DNA from: Streptomyces sp. Root1304
GTDB lineage: Bacteria > Actinomycetota > Actinomycetes > Streptomycetales > Streptomycetaceae
DNA length: 64,000 nt
Assembly: GCF_001426405.1 (NCBI RefSeq)
Contig: NZ_LMEP01000012.1
Coordinates: forward strand, 1,130,707-1,194,706
Direction of reading: 5' to 3'
Part shown: positions 23,274 to 30,268 of the stretch, in pieces
How positions within the stretch are numbered: position 1 is the stretch's first letter
How the letters are laid out: each line of letters opens with the position of its first letter
The notes under the pieces: model-generated
The model's input: the letters and a program-made list of their open reading frames with translations, nothing else
The model's database searches: none
What the model was told of the DNA's origin: nothing
Translations under genes and position numbers: made by a program

Positions 23274-23852
23274 GTGTCGGTCAACATGACCAAGGGTCAG
23301 GCCATCAGCCTGGAGAAGAAGGGCGGGGGCAACCTCACCCAGGTGCGGATGGGCCTCGGTTGGCAGGCCGCGCCGCGCCGCGGCCTCTTCGGCTCGCGCA
23401 CCCGGGAGATCGACCTGGACGCCTCGGCCGTCCTCTTCGCCGAGAAGCAGCCGGTCGACGTGGTGTTCTTCCGCCACCTGGTCAGCGACGACGGCTCGGT
23501 CAAGCACACCGGTGACAACCTCGTGGGCGGCGCCGGCCAGGGCGGCGACGACGAGGCGATCCTCGTCGACCTGGAGCGGGTCCCGGTCCACATCGACCAG
23601 ATCGTCTTCACGGTGAACTCCTTCACCGGCCAGACGTTCCAGGAGGTGCAGAACGCGTTCTGCCGCATCGTCGACGAGACGAACGGCCAGGAGCTCGCGC
23701 GCTACACCCTGGACGGCGGCGGCAACTACACCGCGCAGATCATGGCGAAGGTGCACCGGGTCGGCTCCGGCTGGCAGATGACCGCCCTGGGCAACCCGGC
23801 CAACGGCCGCACCTTCCAGGACCTGATGCCCTCGATCCTGCCGCACCTGTAG
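23274..23852 (+). CDS. TerD-family stress protein
   Basis: This 192-residue single TerD domain, cytoplasmic, probably binds calcium. Family features include SLEKKGGGNLTQVRMGLGW, EIDLDASAVLF, the acidic HTGDNLVGGAGQGGDDEAI loop with its Asp cluster, and FCRIVDETNGQELARYTL. TerD proteins act in chemical and membrane stress responses (tellurite, DNA damage, phage) and in Streptomyces affect differentiation. Its promoter matches the RecA-independent damage type, which ties it to the nearby uvrB. The GTG start is supported by GAGAGGGG. A strong hairpin follows the stop. Confidence 0.92.
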   Translation: MSVNMTKGQAISLEKKGGGNLTQVRMGLGWQAAPRRGLFGSRTREIDLDASAVLFAEKQPVDVVFFRHLVSDDGSVKHTGDNLVGGAGQGGDDEAILVDLERVPVHIDQIVFTVNSFTGQTFQEVQNAFCRIVDETNGQELARYTLDGGGNYTAQIMAKVHRVGSGWQMTALGNPANGRTFQDLMPSILPHL

Positions 23853-23876
23853 AACAGGCCCGCGCGGCGGACACCC

Positions 23877-23913
23877 ACAGCTCCCGGAGGCGGCGGACGC
23901 CCCCGGGAGCTGT
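23877..23913 (+). terminator. Strong hairpin after terD
   Basis: ACAGCTCCCGG (23877-23887) pairs perfectly with CCGGGAGCTGT (23903-23913), an 11-bp stem with a 15-nt loop. It separates terD from the downstream fusion gene, which therefore probably has its own promoter. Confidence 0.75.
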
Positions 23914-23973
23914 CCCGCATGAAACAGACGATGTGCTTCAACCGAGCCGAGCAACGCTGAGGGGACAGAGCCG

Positions 23974-26073
23974 ATGACGGCCGAGCTGGTCCGGGGACAG
24001 AACCACCCCCTGCCCGACACCCGACTGGAGATCCGGGTGTCGGCCGGGCATCCCGTCCTCGCCGGCGCCACCCTCGGCGACGAGCAGGGCAGGGTCCCCG
24101 GCATCGAGTGGATCGCCCACCCCGGCTCGCCCTCGCTCCCCGGCGTCGACGTCCCCGGTCGGACCGCCGCCGACCACCGCCTCACCGTCGACCTGACAGC
24201 GGTCCCCGAGGCCGTCCACCGCGTCTCGGTCCTGCTCGCGCTGCCCGTCGCCGCCACCCGGTTCGGCACGGTCGCCGCCCCCTTCGTCGCCGTCGCCGGC
24301 CCCGACGGCACGGACGTCGCCAGCTACACCATCACCGGCCTCGACCGCGAGTCCGCCGTCGTCGCCCTGGAGCTCTACCGGCGCCAGGGCACCTGGAAGG
24401 TCCGGGCCATGGGCCAGGGGTACGAGGGCGGGCTCGCCGCGCTCCTCGGCGACCAGGGCCTGGAGTGTCCCGCAGAGCTGGCCGCGGCCATCCTGGAGAC
24501 GGCGATGCCCGGGGCCGTCCCGGCCGCCACGCCGACACGGCGCGCTCCCGAGGCGGAGCGCGTACGCCACACGGAGCCGGTGACCACCCCGGACCCGGCG
24601 GCCGCGCAGACGCCCCCGGACCCGACTCCTCGGACGCCGACCGCGAGCCCGTCGGCGTCCACCACGCCGACGGGCTTCCCGGAGACGCCGACCGCCGTCC
24701 CGGAGCCGCCGATGTCGACGGGGCCGGTCGTACCGCCGCCGTCCACCCCGCTCACCCCGCCGCCGCCCACCCCGCCGACGGGTACCGACGCGGGCGCGCC
24801 CGTCTCCGGTCCCACCCCTGCCATGGGTACGCCCTCCGGCGGCCCCATCGACTACTCCCACCCCCGTCGCCGCCGGACGCCCCCGCCCTCCGAGCCGGCT
24901 CCCGCCTCCGCTCCCGCCGCCGAGCCGCGCCAGGCGCCGCCCGTCCCGGTCGCCGGGGACGCCTCGGGCTGGTCCATGGACGAGCGCCTGTACAACCAGG
25001 TGTGGGGCATGTTCGAGGACCTGGCCCGGACCGCCGCCGCCTACCGCAGCGCCTGCGACTTCGCCGAGTCCCGGCTCGACCGCGAGCTCGACCAGTCGCT
25101 CTCCGACTACCGTTCCCGGGTCGGCGGCGCGAACGACGCCGCGCGGGCGACCGCCCGCGCCCGGCACGACGAACTCGTCGAGCGGGCCCAGGCGGTCCTG
25201 GACCGGGACCTCGCGCAGCTCGCGGCGGAGTCCGAGGTCGTCGAACCGGCCCTGCCGCCGGCCTACGCCCGCTGGGACAACCCCGTCTGGCACGCCTACC
25301 GCGTCCCGGCCGAGGAGCCGATGGCCGTCCGCCTGGGCGACCTCCACCTCCCCGAGCGCAGGGAGCTGCGCATCCCCATGCTGATCAGGCTGCCGCTGGA
25401 GCGCGGTCTGTGGGTGGACAGCGGCCGGGGCCATTCGGAGGCCGCCTCCCTCCTCGACGAGACCGAGCTGCGGCGGCTCGCCCTGGACAGCGCCGTCGCG
25501 CACGCGGCGCGGCTGCTCGCGGCGCACCCGGCCGGCCAGTTCACCCTCCATGCCGTCGACGCGGCGGGCGCGGGCGCCGCAGCGCTCGCACCGCTCGTGG
25601 AGACCGGGGTGCTCGCCGCCCCGCCGGCCCGGGGCGCGGCCGGGGTCACCGCCGTCCTGGAGCAGCTCACCGAGCGGGTCGACCTGCTGCAGATGGCGCT
25701 GCGGAACGGCGCTGCCGACGCCCTGCCGCCGGGCCTGGACGCGTCCAGGCAGTTGCTGCTCGTGCATGACTTCCCGCACGGCTTCGACGACCGGGCCGTG
25801 ACCCGGCTGCGGTACCTGGCCGACGAGGGCCCCTCGGTCGGCGTCCACCTCCTGATGGTCGCGAACCGGGAGGACGCGGCGGCGTACGGGCCGCTGCTCG
25901 ACCCGCTGTGGCGCTCGCTGCTGCGTCTGACGCCCGTGGCCGACGACCACCTCGCCGATCCCTGGGTCGGCCATGCCTGGTCGTACGAGCCGCCGCTGCT
26001 CCCGCCGGGCAGCGGGATCCTGCGGCAGGTCCTCGCGCAGGTGGCTGCCTCACGCTCGGACAAGAGGCTCTGA
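23974..26073 (+). CDS. TerD-like domain fused to a P-loop-less FtsK-like domain
   Basis: This 699-residue cytoplasmic protein has an N-terminal ~185 residues that look like a diverged TerD domain (TRLEIRVSAGHPVL, VHRVSVLLALP, ALELYRRQGTWKVRAMGQGY). A ~150-residue Pro/Thr-rich spacer follows. A coiled-coil-like stretch (~365-425) then leads into an FtsK/SpoIIIE-like ATPase shape: LRIPMLIRLPLERGLWVDSG, ending in PLWRSLLRLTPVADDHLADPW. The Walker A position reads D-S-G-R-G-H-S (482-488) with no Lys, and the Walker B-like strand is LLLVHDF (D599) without Glu. ATP hydrolysis is therefore doubtful. It is likely a Ter-system scaffold. ATG 23974 has GAGGGGACAG upstream. Confidence 0.7.
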   Translation: MTAELVRGQNHPLPDTRLEIRVSAGHPVLAGATLGDEQGRVPGIEWIAHPGSPSLPGVDVPGRTAADHRLTVDLTAVPEAVHRVSVLLALPVAATRFGTVAAPFVAVAGPDGTDVASYTITGLDRESAVVALELYRRQGTWKVRAMGQGYEGGLAALLGDQGLECPAELAAAILETAMPGAVPAATPTRRAPEAERVRHTEPVTTPDPAAAQTPPDPTPRTPTASPSASTTPTGFPETPTAVPEPPMSTGPVVPPPSTPLTPPPPTPPTGTDAGAPVSGPTPAMGTPSGGPIDYSHPRRRRTPPPSEPAPASAPAAEPRQAPPVPVAGDASGWSMDERLYNQVWGMFEDLARTAAAYRSACDFAESRLDRELDQSLSDYRSRVGGANDAARATARARHDELVERAQAVLDRDLAQLAAESEVVEPALPPAYARWDNPVWHAYRVPAEEPMAVRLGDLHLPERRELRIPMLIRLPLERGLWVDSGRGHSEAASLLDETELRRLALDSAVAHAARLLAAHPAGQFTLHAVDAAGAGAAALAPLVETGVLAAPPARGAAGVTAVLEQLTERVDLLQMALRNGAADALPPGLDASRQLLLVHDFPHGFDDRAVTRLRYLADEGPSVGVHLLMVANREDAAAYGPLLDPLWRSLLRLTPVADDHLADPWVGHAWSYEPPLLPPGSGILRQVLAQVAASRSDKRL

Positions 26074-26130
26074 CCAGCGCTTTTGGTGGCTCTTTACCCT
26101 TTCCTTTACCTCCTCTTGGTCTTTCGGGTA

Positions 26131-26300
26131 CTCTTCTTCCTGCGGAGGGGAGTACTCCCCATGTGCGGCGTACCCGTCAATACGGACGGATCCTCGGTGA
26201 TCCGATCCCGGGGCGTCGGCCCGGCGGTGATCGTCCGTCGCCGGGTGGAAGAGACCTCCGGCAGCGACGACGCTGATCAGTAGCCGTACGACGCCGGAGG
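26131..26300 (+). promoter_or_regulatory. Probable yybP-ykoY (manganese) riboswitch leader of terC
   Basis: This leader contains the two hallmark loops of the yybP-ykoY family: GGGGAGTA (26147-26154) and, about 40 nt on, CCGTCAATACGG. CTCTTC (26131-26136) can close the element by pairing with GAAGAG (26248-26253). Next, CCTCCGGC (26255-26262) is exactly complementary to GCCGGAGG (26293-26300), which is the terC ribosome-binding site, so translation could be gated. This class senses Mn2+ and is known upstream of TerC-family genes. An open frame across the element (26083-26283) is rejected. The upstream tract (26085-26140) is strikingly pyrimidine-rich. Confidence 0.7.
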
Positions 26301-26304
26301 CGCA

Positions 26305-27312
26305 GTGGACGTTTCAATGACCCTGTGGGTCCTGACCATTCTCGGTCTGGGTGCCCTGATCGGTGCCGACTTCTTCATCGGGCGCAAGCCCCATGACGTG
26401 TCGGTGAAGGAAGCCGGAATCTGGACGATCGTCTGGATCGTCCTCGCCGGGCTCTTCGGGCTCGGCCTGCTGATCTTCGGCAACAGCCAGGCCTCCGGCG
26501 AGTTCTTCGCCGGATACATCACCGAGAAGTCGCTCAGTGTCGACAACCTCTTCGTCTTCGTCCTGATCATGGCGAAGTTCTCGGTGCCCTCCCACCTCCA
26601 GCAGCGCGTGCTGCTCGTGGGCGTGCTGATCGCCCTGGTGCTCCGCGCGATCTTCATCGCCGCCGGCGCCGCGATCATCGCGAGCTTCTCCTGGGTCTTC
26701 TACATCTTCGGCGCGTTCCTGATCTACACCGCCTGGAAGCTCATCCAGGAGGCGCGCTCCGACGACGACGAGGAGGACTGGGAGGAGAACCGTCTCCTCA
26801 AGACCGTCGAGAAGAAGTTCGGCGTCGCCGACCGGTACCACGGCACCAAGCTGTTCATCCAGAACAACGGCAAGCGGGTCCTGACCCCGCTGATGGTCGT
26901 CATGCTCGCCATCGGCACCACGGACATCCTCTTCGCCCTCGACTCCATCCCGGCGATCTTCGGCCTCACCCAGGACCCGTACATCGTCTTCACGGCCAAC
27001 GCCTTCGCCCTCATGGGTCTGCGCCAGCTGTACTTCCTGATCGGCGGCCTGCTCAAGAAACTGGTCCACCTCAGCTACGGCCTGTCGGTGATCCTCGGCT
27101 TCATCGGCGTCAAGCTCGTGCTGCACGCCCTGCACGAGTCCGGGGTGCACGTCCCCGAGATCTCCATCCCGTTCTCCCTCGCGGTCATCGGCGGTGTCCT
27201 GGTCGTCACCACGATCACCAGCCTGATCGCGTCCAAGAGGCAGTCGGAGCGAGCTGCCGCCGAGAGCGTGGCCGACGCCGACGGCGCCGAGAAGGACAGC
27301 ATCGGCGCCTGA
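26305..27312 (+). CDS. TerC-family integral membrane protein (Alx/YkoY-like)
   Basis: This 335-residue TerC protein has about nine membrane helices. Family acidic and charged motifs inside helices are present: LGALIGADFF, FFAGYITEKSLSVDNLFVFVLIM (about 70-92) and TDILFALDSIPAIFG. A charged cytoplasmic loop EARSDDDEEDWEENRLL sits mid-protein. Homologues such as Alx and MeeF/MeeY export or balance Mn2+, and others metallate secreted enzymes. The probable Mn2+ riboswitch in its leader supports a manganese role. GTG 26305 follows GGAGG by 4 nt; ATG 26317 is an alternative. Its last 238 nt overlap the antisense end of the MFS frame. Confidence 0.92.
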   Translation: MDVSMTLWVLTILGLGALIGADFFIGRKPHDVSVKEAGIWTIVWIVLAGLFGLGLLIFGNSQASGEFFAGYITEKSLSVDNLFVFVLIMAKFSVPSHLQQRVLLVGVLIALVLRAIFIAAGAAIIASFSWVFYIFGAFLIYTAWKLIQEARSDDDEEDWEENRLLKTVEKKFGVADRYHGTKLFIQNNGKRVLTPLMVVMLAIGTTDILFALDSIPAIFGLTQDPYIVFTANAFALMGLRQLYFLIGGLLKKLVHLSYGLSVILGFIGVKLVLHALHESGVHVPEISIPFSLAVIGGVLVVTTITSLIASKRQSERAAAESVADADGAEKDSIGA

Positions 27313-28646
27313 CGCGGCACACACGGCGACGGCTCCTTCGTCTCCACGCCCACGCGCCCGGGGAGGGTCTCCGGCAGCAGCGCGAAACAGCCCAGGCTGA
27401 CGAGCGCGACCAGGGTCAGATAGGCCGCGACCCCCCAGGGCGGACCGGAACCGCCGTCGGACAGGGCCGTGGCGACGATCGGGGTCAGGGCGCCGCCCAG
27501 GACACCGGCGAGGTTGTAGCCGACGGCCGCGCCCGTACAGCGGACGCGGGGCTCGTACAGCTCCGGCAGATACGCGGCCACCACCGCGAACATGGTGATG
27601 AACGCGAGCAGCGAGCCCAGGAACCCGAGGAACATCAGCAGCGGCCGCGCCGTGTGCAGCAGCGCCACCATCGGGAACATCCACAGCGCCGAGGCCGCGC
27701 ATCCCGCGAGGCACAGCGGCCGGCGGCCCCAGCGGTCCGCCAGGAGCGCCACGAAGGGGGTGACCGCTCCCTTGACCGCCACCGCCGCCATCACACAGGT
27801 CAGCATCACCGTGCTGCTCACCCCGAGCCGCTCGGTTCCGTAGGCCAGCGCCCAGGTGGAGACCGTGTAGAAGGTGGCGTACCCGACGGCCAGCGCCCCC
27901 GCCGTCAGGAGGACGAGCCGCCAGTGGTCGCGGGCGACCTCGGCCAGCGGGGCGCCCGCCCGCTCGCCGGACGCGGACAGCTCCTCGAACTGCGGGGTCT
28001 CCGCCAGCGAGGAGCGCAGCAGCAGCCCCACGGCCGCCAGCAGGCCCGCCGCCCAGAACGGCACCCGCCAGCCCCAGGAGCGGAAGTCCGCGTCGCTCAG
28101 CCCGGCGGTGAGCGCCAGCATCACCCCGTTCGCCAGGAGGAAGCCGATCGCCGGCCCGATCTGCGGGAAGCTCGACCACAGCGCCCGCCGGTGCGCGGGG
28201 GCGTGCTCGGCGGTCAGCAGTACGGCTCCGCCCCACTCGCCGCCGAGGCCCAGTCCCTGGACGAAGCGGAGCACCAGCAGCAGCACGGGGGCGGCGATGC
28301 CGAGCGTCGCGTACGTGGGGACGCAGCCGACCGCGACCGTGGCACAGCCGGTCAGCAGCAGCGAGGCGAAGAGGACCGGCCGCCGGCCGTACCGGTCGCC
28401 GATGTGACCGAAGAGGACCGAGCCCAGCGGGCGGGCCAGGAAGCCCGCGGCGAAGGTGCCGAAGGCCGCCAGGGTCCCGGCGAGCGGGGAGAAGGTCGGG
28501 AAGAAGAGCGGCCCGAGGACGAGGGCAGCGGCGGTCCCGTAGACGAAGAAGTCGAAGAACTCGACAGCGGTGCCGACGAGCGAGGCGGCGGCGAGCCGGA
28601 CCATCGAAGGGGTCCCGGTCGGCGACGGAGGGTGACTTTGGCGCAT
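27075..28646 (-). CDS. MHS-family MFS transporter with a C-terminal run-on antisense to terC
   Basis: This 523-residue frame begins with a metabolite:H+ symporter. VRLAAASLVGTAVEFFDFFVYGTAAALV (about 16-43) is the typical MHS first helix, followed by FGHIGDRYGRRPVL and GLGLGGEWGGAVLL. Twelve helices end near residue 430 (LPETLPG). The frame has no stop there and reads on for ~80 hydrophilic residues through the end of terC on the other strand. The run-on has no membrane or domain features and may be a lost stop. Start 28646 (ATG) lies in a perfect dyad; ATG 28604, just before the first helix, is an alternative. Substrate unknown (organic acids or betaines in relatives). Confidence 0.75.
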   Translation of the reverse strand: MRQSHPPSPTGTPSMVRLAAASLVGTAVEFFDFFVYGTAAALVLGPLFFPTFSPLAGTLAAFGTFAAGFLARPLGSVLFGHIGDRYGRRPVLFASLLLTGCATVAVGCVPTYATLGIAAPVLLLVLRFVQGLGLGGEWGGAVLLTAEHAPAHRRALWSSFPQIGPAIGFLLANGVMLALTAGLSDADFRSWGWRVPFWAAGLLAAVGLLLRSSLAETPQFEELSASGERAGAPLAEVARDHWRLVLLTAGALAVGYATFYTVSTWALAYGTERLGVSSTVMLTCVMAAVAVKGAVTPFVALLADRWGRRPLCLAGCAASALWMFPMVALLHTARPLLMFLGFLGSLLAFITMFAVVAAYLPELYEPRVRCTGAAVGYNLAGVLGGALTPIVATALSDGGSGPPWGVAAYLTLVALVSLGCFALLPETLPGRVGVETKEPSPCVPRQAPMLSFSAPSASATLSAAARSDCLLDAIRLVIVVTTRTPPMTARENGMEISGTCTPDSCRACSTSLTPMKPRITDRP

Positions 28647-28656
28647 GTCGCGCCAA
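28638..28656. promoter_or_regulatory. Perfect 7-bp dyad at the MFS upstream start codon
   Basis: TTGGCGC (28638-28644), 5 nt, GCGCCAA (28650-28656). The ATG at 28646 on the minus strand lies inside it. This is a typical size for a GntR/TetR/LacI-type operator and argues that either repression acts at the start or the true start is 28604. Confidence 0.5.
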
Positions 28657-28724
28657 CTACCCCGCCGCCGTCCCGGTTACGGGGGCGTGCGGAGGCGCGC
28701 AGCTCCGGGGCTGCGCGCCGGGCG

Positions 28725-29381
28725 TCACCAGCCGCGCTCGCGCCACCCCGCGAGGGACGGGCGCTCGTCACCGAGCGTGGTGTCCTTGCCGTGGCCGGGG
28801 TAGATCCAGGACTCGTCCGGGAGGACCGCGAAGAGCTTGGTCTCCACGTCGTGGATCAGGCTCGCGAAGGCCTCCGGGTCCTTCCACGTGTTGCCCACGC
28901 CGCCGGGGAAGAGGCAGTCGCCGGTGAAGACGTGCGGGTGGCCGTGCGGGTCGTCGTAGACGAGGGCGATCGAGCCGGGGGTGTGCCCGACGAGACGGCG
29001 CGCGGTCAGCTCGACGCGCCCCACCCGGATCGTGTCGCCGTCCTCGACGGACACGTCGGTCGCCACCGGGATGCCCTCCACGTCGTACGCGCCCGCGTAG
29101 GTCACGGCGCCGGTCGCGGCCACGACCTCGGCGAGCGCCTGCCAGTGGTCGCCGTGCCGGTGGGTGGTGACGACGGCCTTGATGCCGTCGTCACCGATCA
29201 GCGTGAGGAGCGTGTCCGCGTCGTTGGCGGCGTCGATCAGCAGCTGCTCGCCGGTGGTCCGGCAGCGCAGCAGATACGCGTTGTTGTCCATCGGGCCGAC
29301 CGCGACCTTCGAGATCATCAGGTCCGTCAGCTCGTGCACGTCCGCAGGTCCGCCGACCTTCACCACTCCGCTGTACGTCAT
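28725..29381 (-). CDS. Metallo-beta-lactamase-fold hydrolase (glyoxalase II-like)
   Basis: This is a 218-residue MBL hydrolase. The metal motif THRHGDHW gives H74-x-H76-x-D78-H79. The next ligands fit GHTPGSIALVYDD (His), FTGDCLFPGG (Asp) and the late PGHGKDTT (His). It is shorter than true glyoxalase II and groups with small thioesterase-like MBL enzymes. Likely substrates are thioesters, possibly mycothiol or CoA adducts given the adjacent MDMPI-like gene, but this is inference. ATG 29381 is used; an in-frame GTG at 29390 is possible. A GGAG precedes the ATG. Confidence 0.85.
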   Translation of the reverse strand: MTYSGVVKVGGPADVHELTDLMISKVAVGPMDNNAYLLRCRTTGEQLLIDAANDADTLLTLIGDDGIKAVVTTHRHGDHWQALAEVVAATGAVTYAGAYDVEGIPVATDVSVEDGDTIRVGRVELTARRLVGHTPGSIALVYDDPHGHPHVFTGDCLFPGGVGNTWKDPEAFASLIHDVETKLFAVLPDESWIYPGHGKDTTLGDERPSLAGWRERGW

Positions 29382-29410
29382 GGGCTCCACACTAGGGCCT
29401 GACAGCGGGG

Positions 29411-30100
29411 CTACAGCGCCGGGAGCTTCGGCAGCGGGCCGCCCTCGACCTTCAGGGCGGAGCCGTCGCGGCGGCCGGCGAGCCAGCCGAGGAGGTCGGG
29501 GGCGGGGCCGGAGACGCCGACGGAGGCTCCCTCGGCGCCACCGCCGGTCGTCCAGATGCTGCCCTCGTCGCTGCGGACGCCCGTCGAGGGCACGTCCTTG
29601 TGGCCGGCGAACCGCTCCGCGAGGAAGTCGATCTCCCGCAGGACGAACTCCTCCGGCAGGTCCTCCAGCTCGTAGCCGACGCCCAGGTCGACGTGGTGCA
29701 GGTCGACCTCCACCCAGCGGCGGAAGGGAATGCGGGAGGCGCTGTCGGTGACGCCGTTGCGCAGCTCGACCGTCCGGCTCCAGTCGGCGGGCTCGGTGCC
29801 CACGGCCGCGAAGCGGTCGGCGGTCGCGCGCACGTCGGCGAGCTGGACGTCGAGCGGGCGGGCGGAGTCGCGCTCGATGTCGGAGTCGCGGGTCGCGGCG
29901 TCGGGGTACATGGGGATGCCCGTGAGGACGTTCACGAGGGCGTCGGCGTTGCGGGCGACGTGGGCGAGCACATGGCCACGGCTCCAGCCGGGCAGCCGTG
30001 ACGGCTCGGCCACCGCCGCGTTGTCAAGGGAAGCGACGGCGTTCAGCAGTCGTGCGGTCGCCTCGTGGACGTGGGCGAGGTCGCGTTCGTGGTCGATCAT
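29411..30100 (-). CDS. Maleylpyruvate isomerase family (mycothiol-dependent, DinB-like fold)
   Basis: This 229-residue protein has the MDMPI N-terminal four-helix fold. LLNAVASLDNAAVAEPSRLPGWSRGHVLAHVARNADAL (about 20-57) holds the conserved W-RGHVLAHVARNA metal-site histidines. RWVEVDLHHVDLG (near 140-152) supplies the Glu and third His. Family members are mycothiol S-transferases or maleylpyruvate isomerases in the cytoplasm. The ATG at 30100 starts MIDHERDLA. It lies 30 nt upstream of the MBL gene in the same direction, so the two may be one thiol-metabolism operon. The exact substrate is not evident. Confidence 0.82.
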   Translation of the reverse strand: MIDHERDLAHVHEATARLLNAVASLDNAAVAEPSRLPGWSRGHVLAHVARNADALVNVLTGIPMYPDAATRDSDIERDSARPLDVQLADVRATADRFAAVGTEPADWSRTVELRNGVTDSASRIPFRRWVEVDLHHVDLGVGYELEDLPEEFVLREIDFLAERFAGHKDVPSTGVRSDEGSIWTTGGGAEGASVGVSGPAPDLLGWLAGRRDGSALKVEGGPLPKLPAL

Positions 30101-30170
30101 GGCGCCGACCCTAGTGCCAGCGGGGGAGTCGCCACTCGTTCGGGTGAAGAGGTCTCCGGGACGCCGGAAA

Positions 30171-30186
30171 TCGAATGTGCGTGCTA
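30171..30186 (+). promoter_or_regulatory. LexA-box-like sequence upstream of uvrA
   Basis: TCGAATGTGCGTGCTA agrees with the Streptomyces SOS-box pattern (TCGAACRYRYGTTYGA) at 13 of 16 positions. It overlaps a -10-like TATAGG (30184-30189). The right half-site is weak. A TGTCRGTG-type damage box is not visible before uvrA, unlike uvrB and uvrC. Confidence 0.3.
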
Positions 30187-30268
30187 TAGGCTCGATGGAA
30201 GCATCCGGCATCCTTGAAGTGTTGGGTGTTCAGGCACATCCGCTCTCTGAAGAAAGGTGCGGACCGGC

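Noticed and set aside
26083..26283. 66-codon open frame in the terC leader
   Set aside because: It lies across the probable riboswitch. Its hydrophobic start comes from the pyrimidine-rich tract, and it has no RBS.
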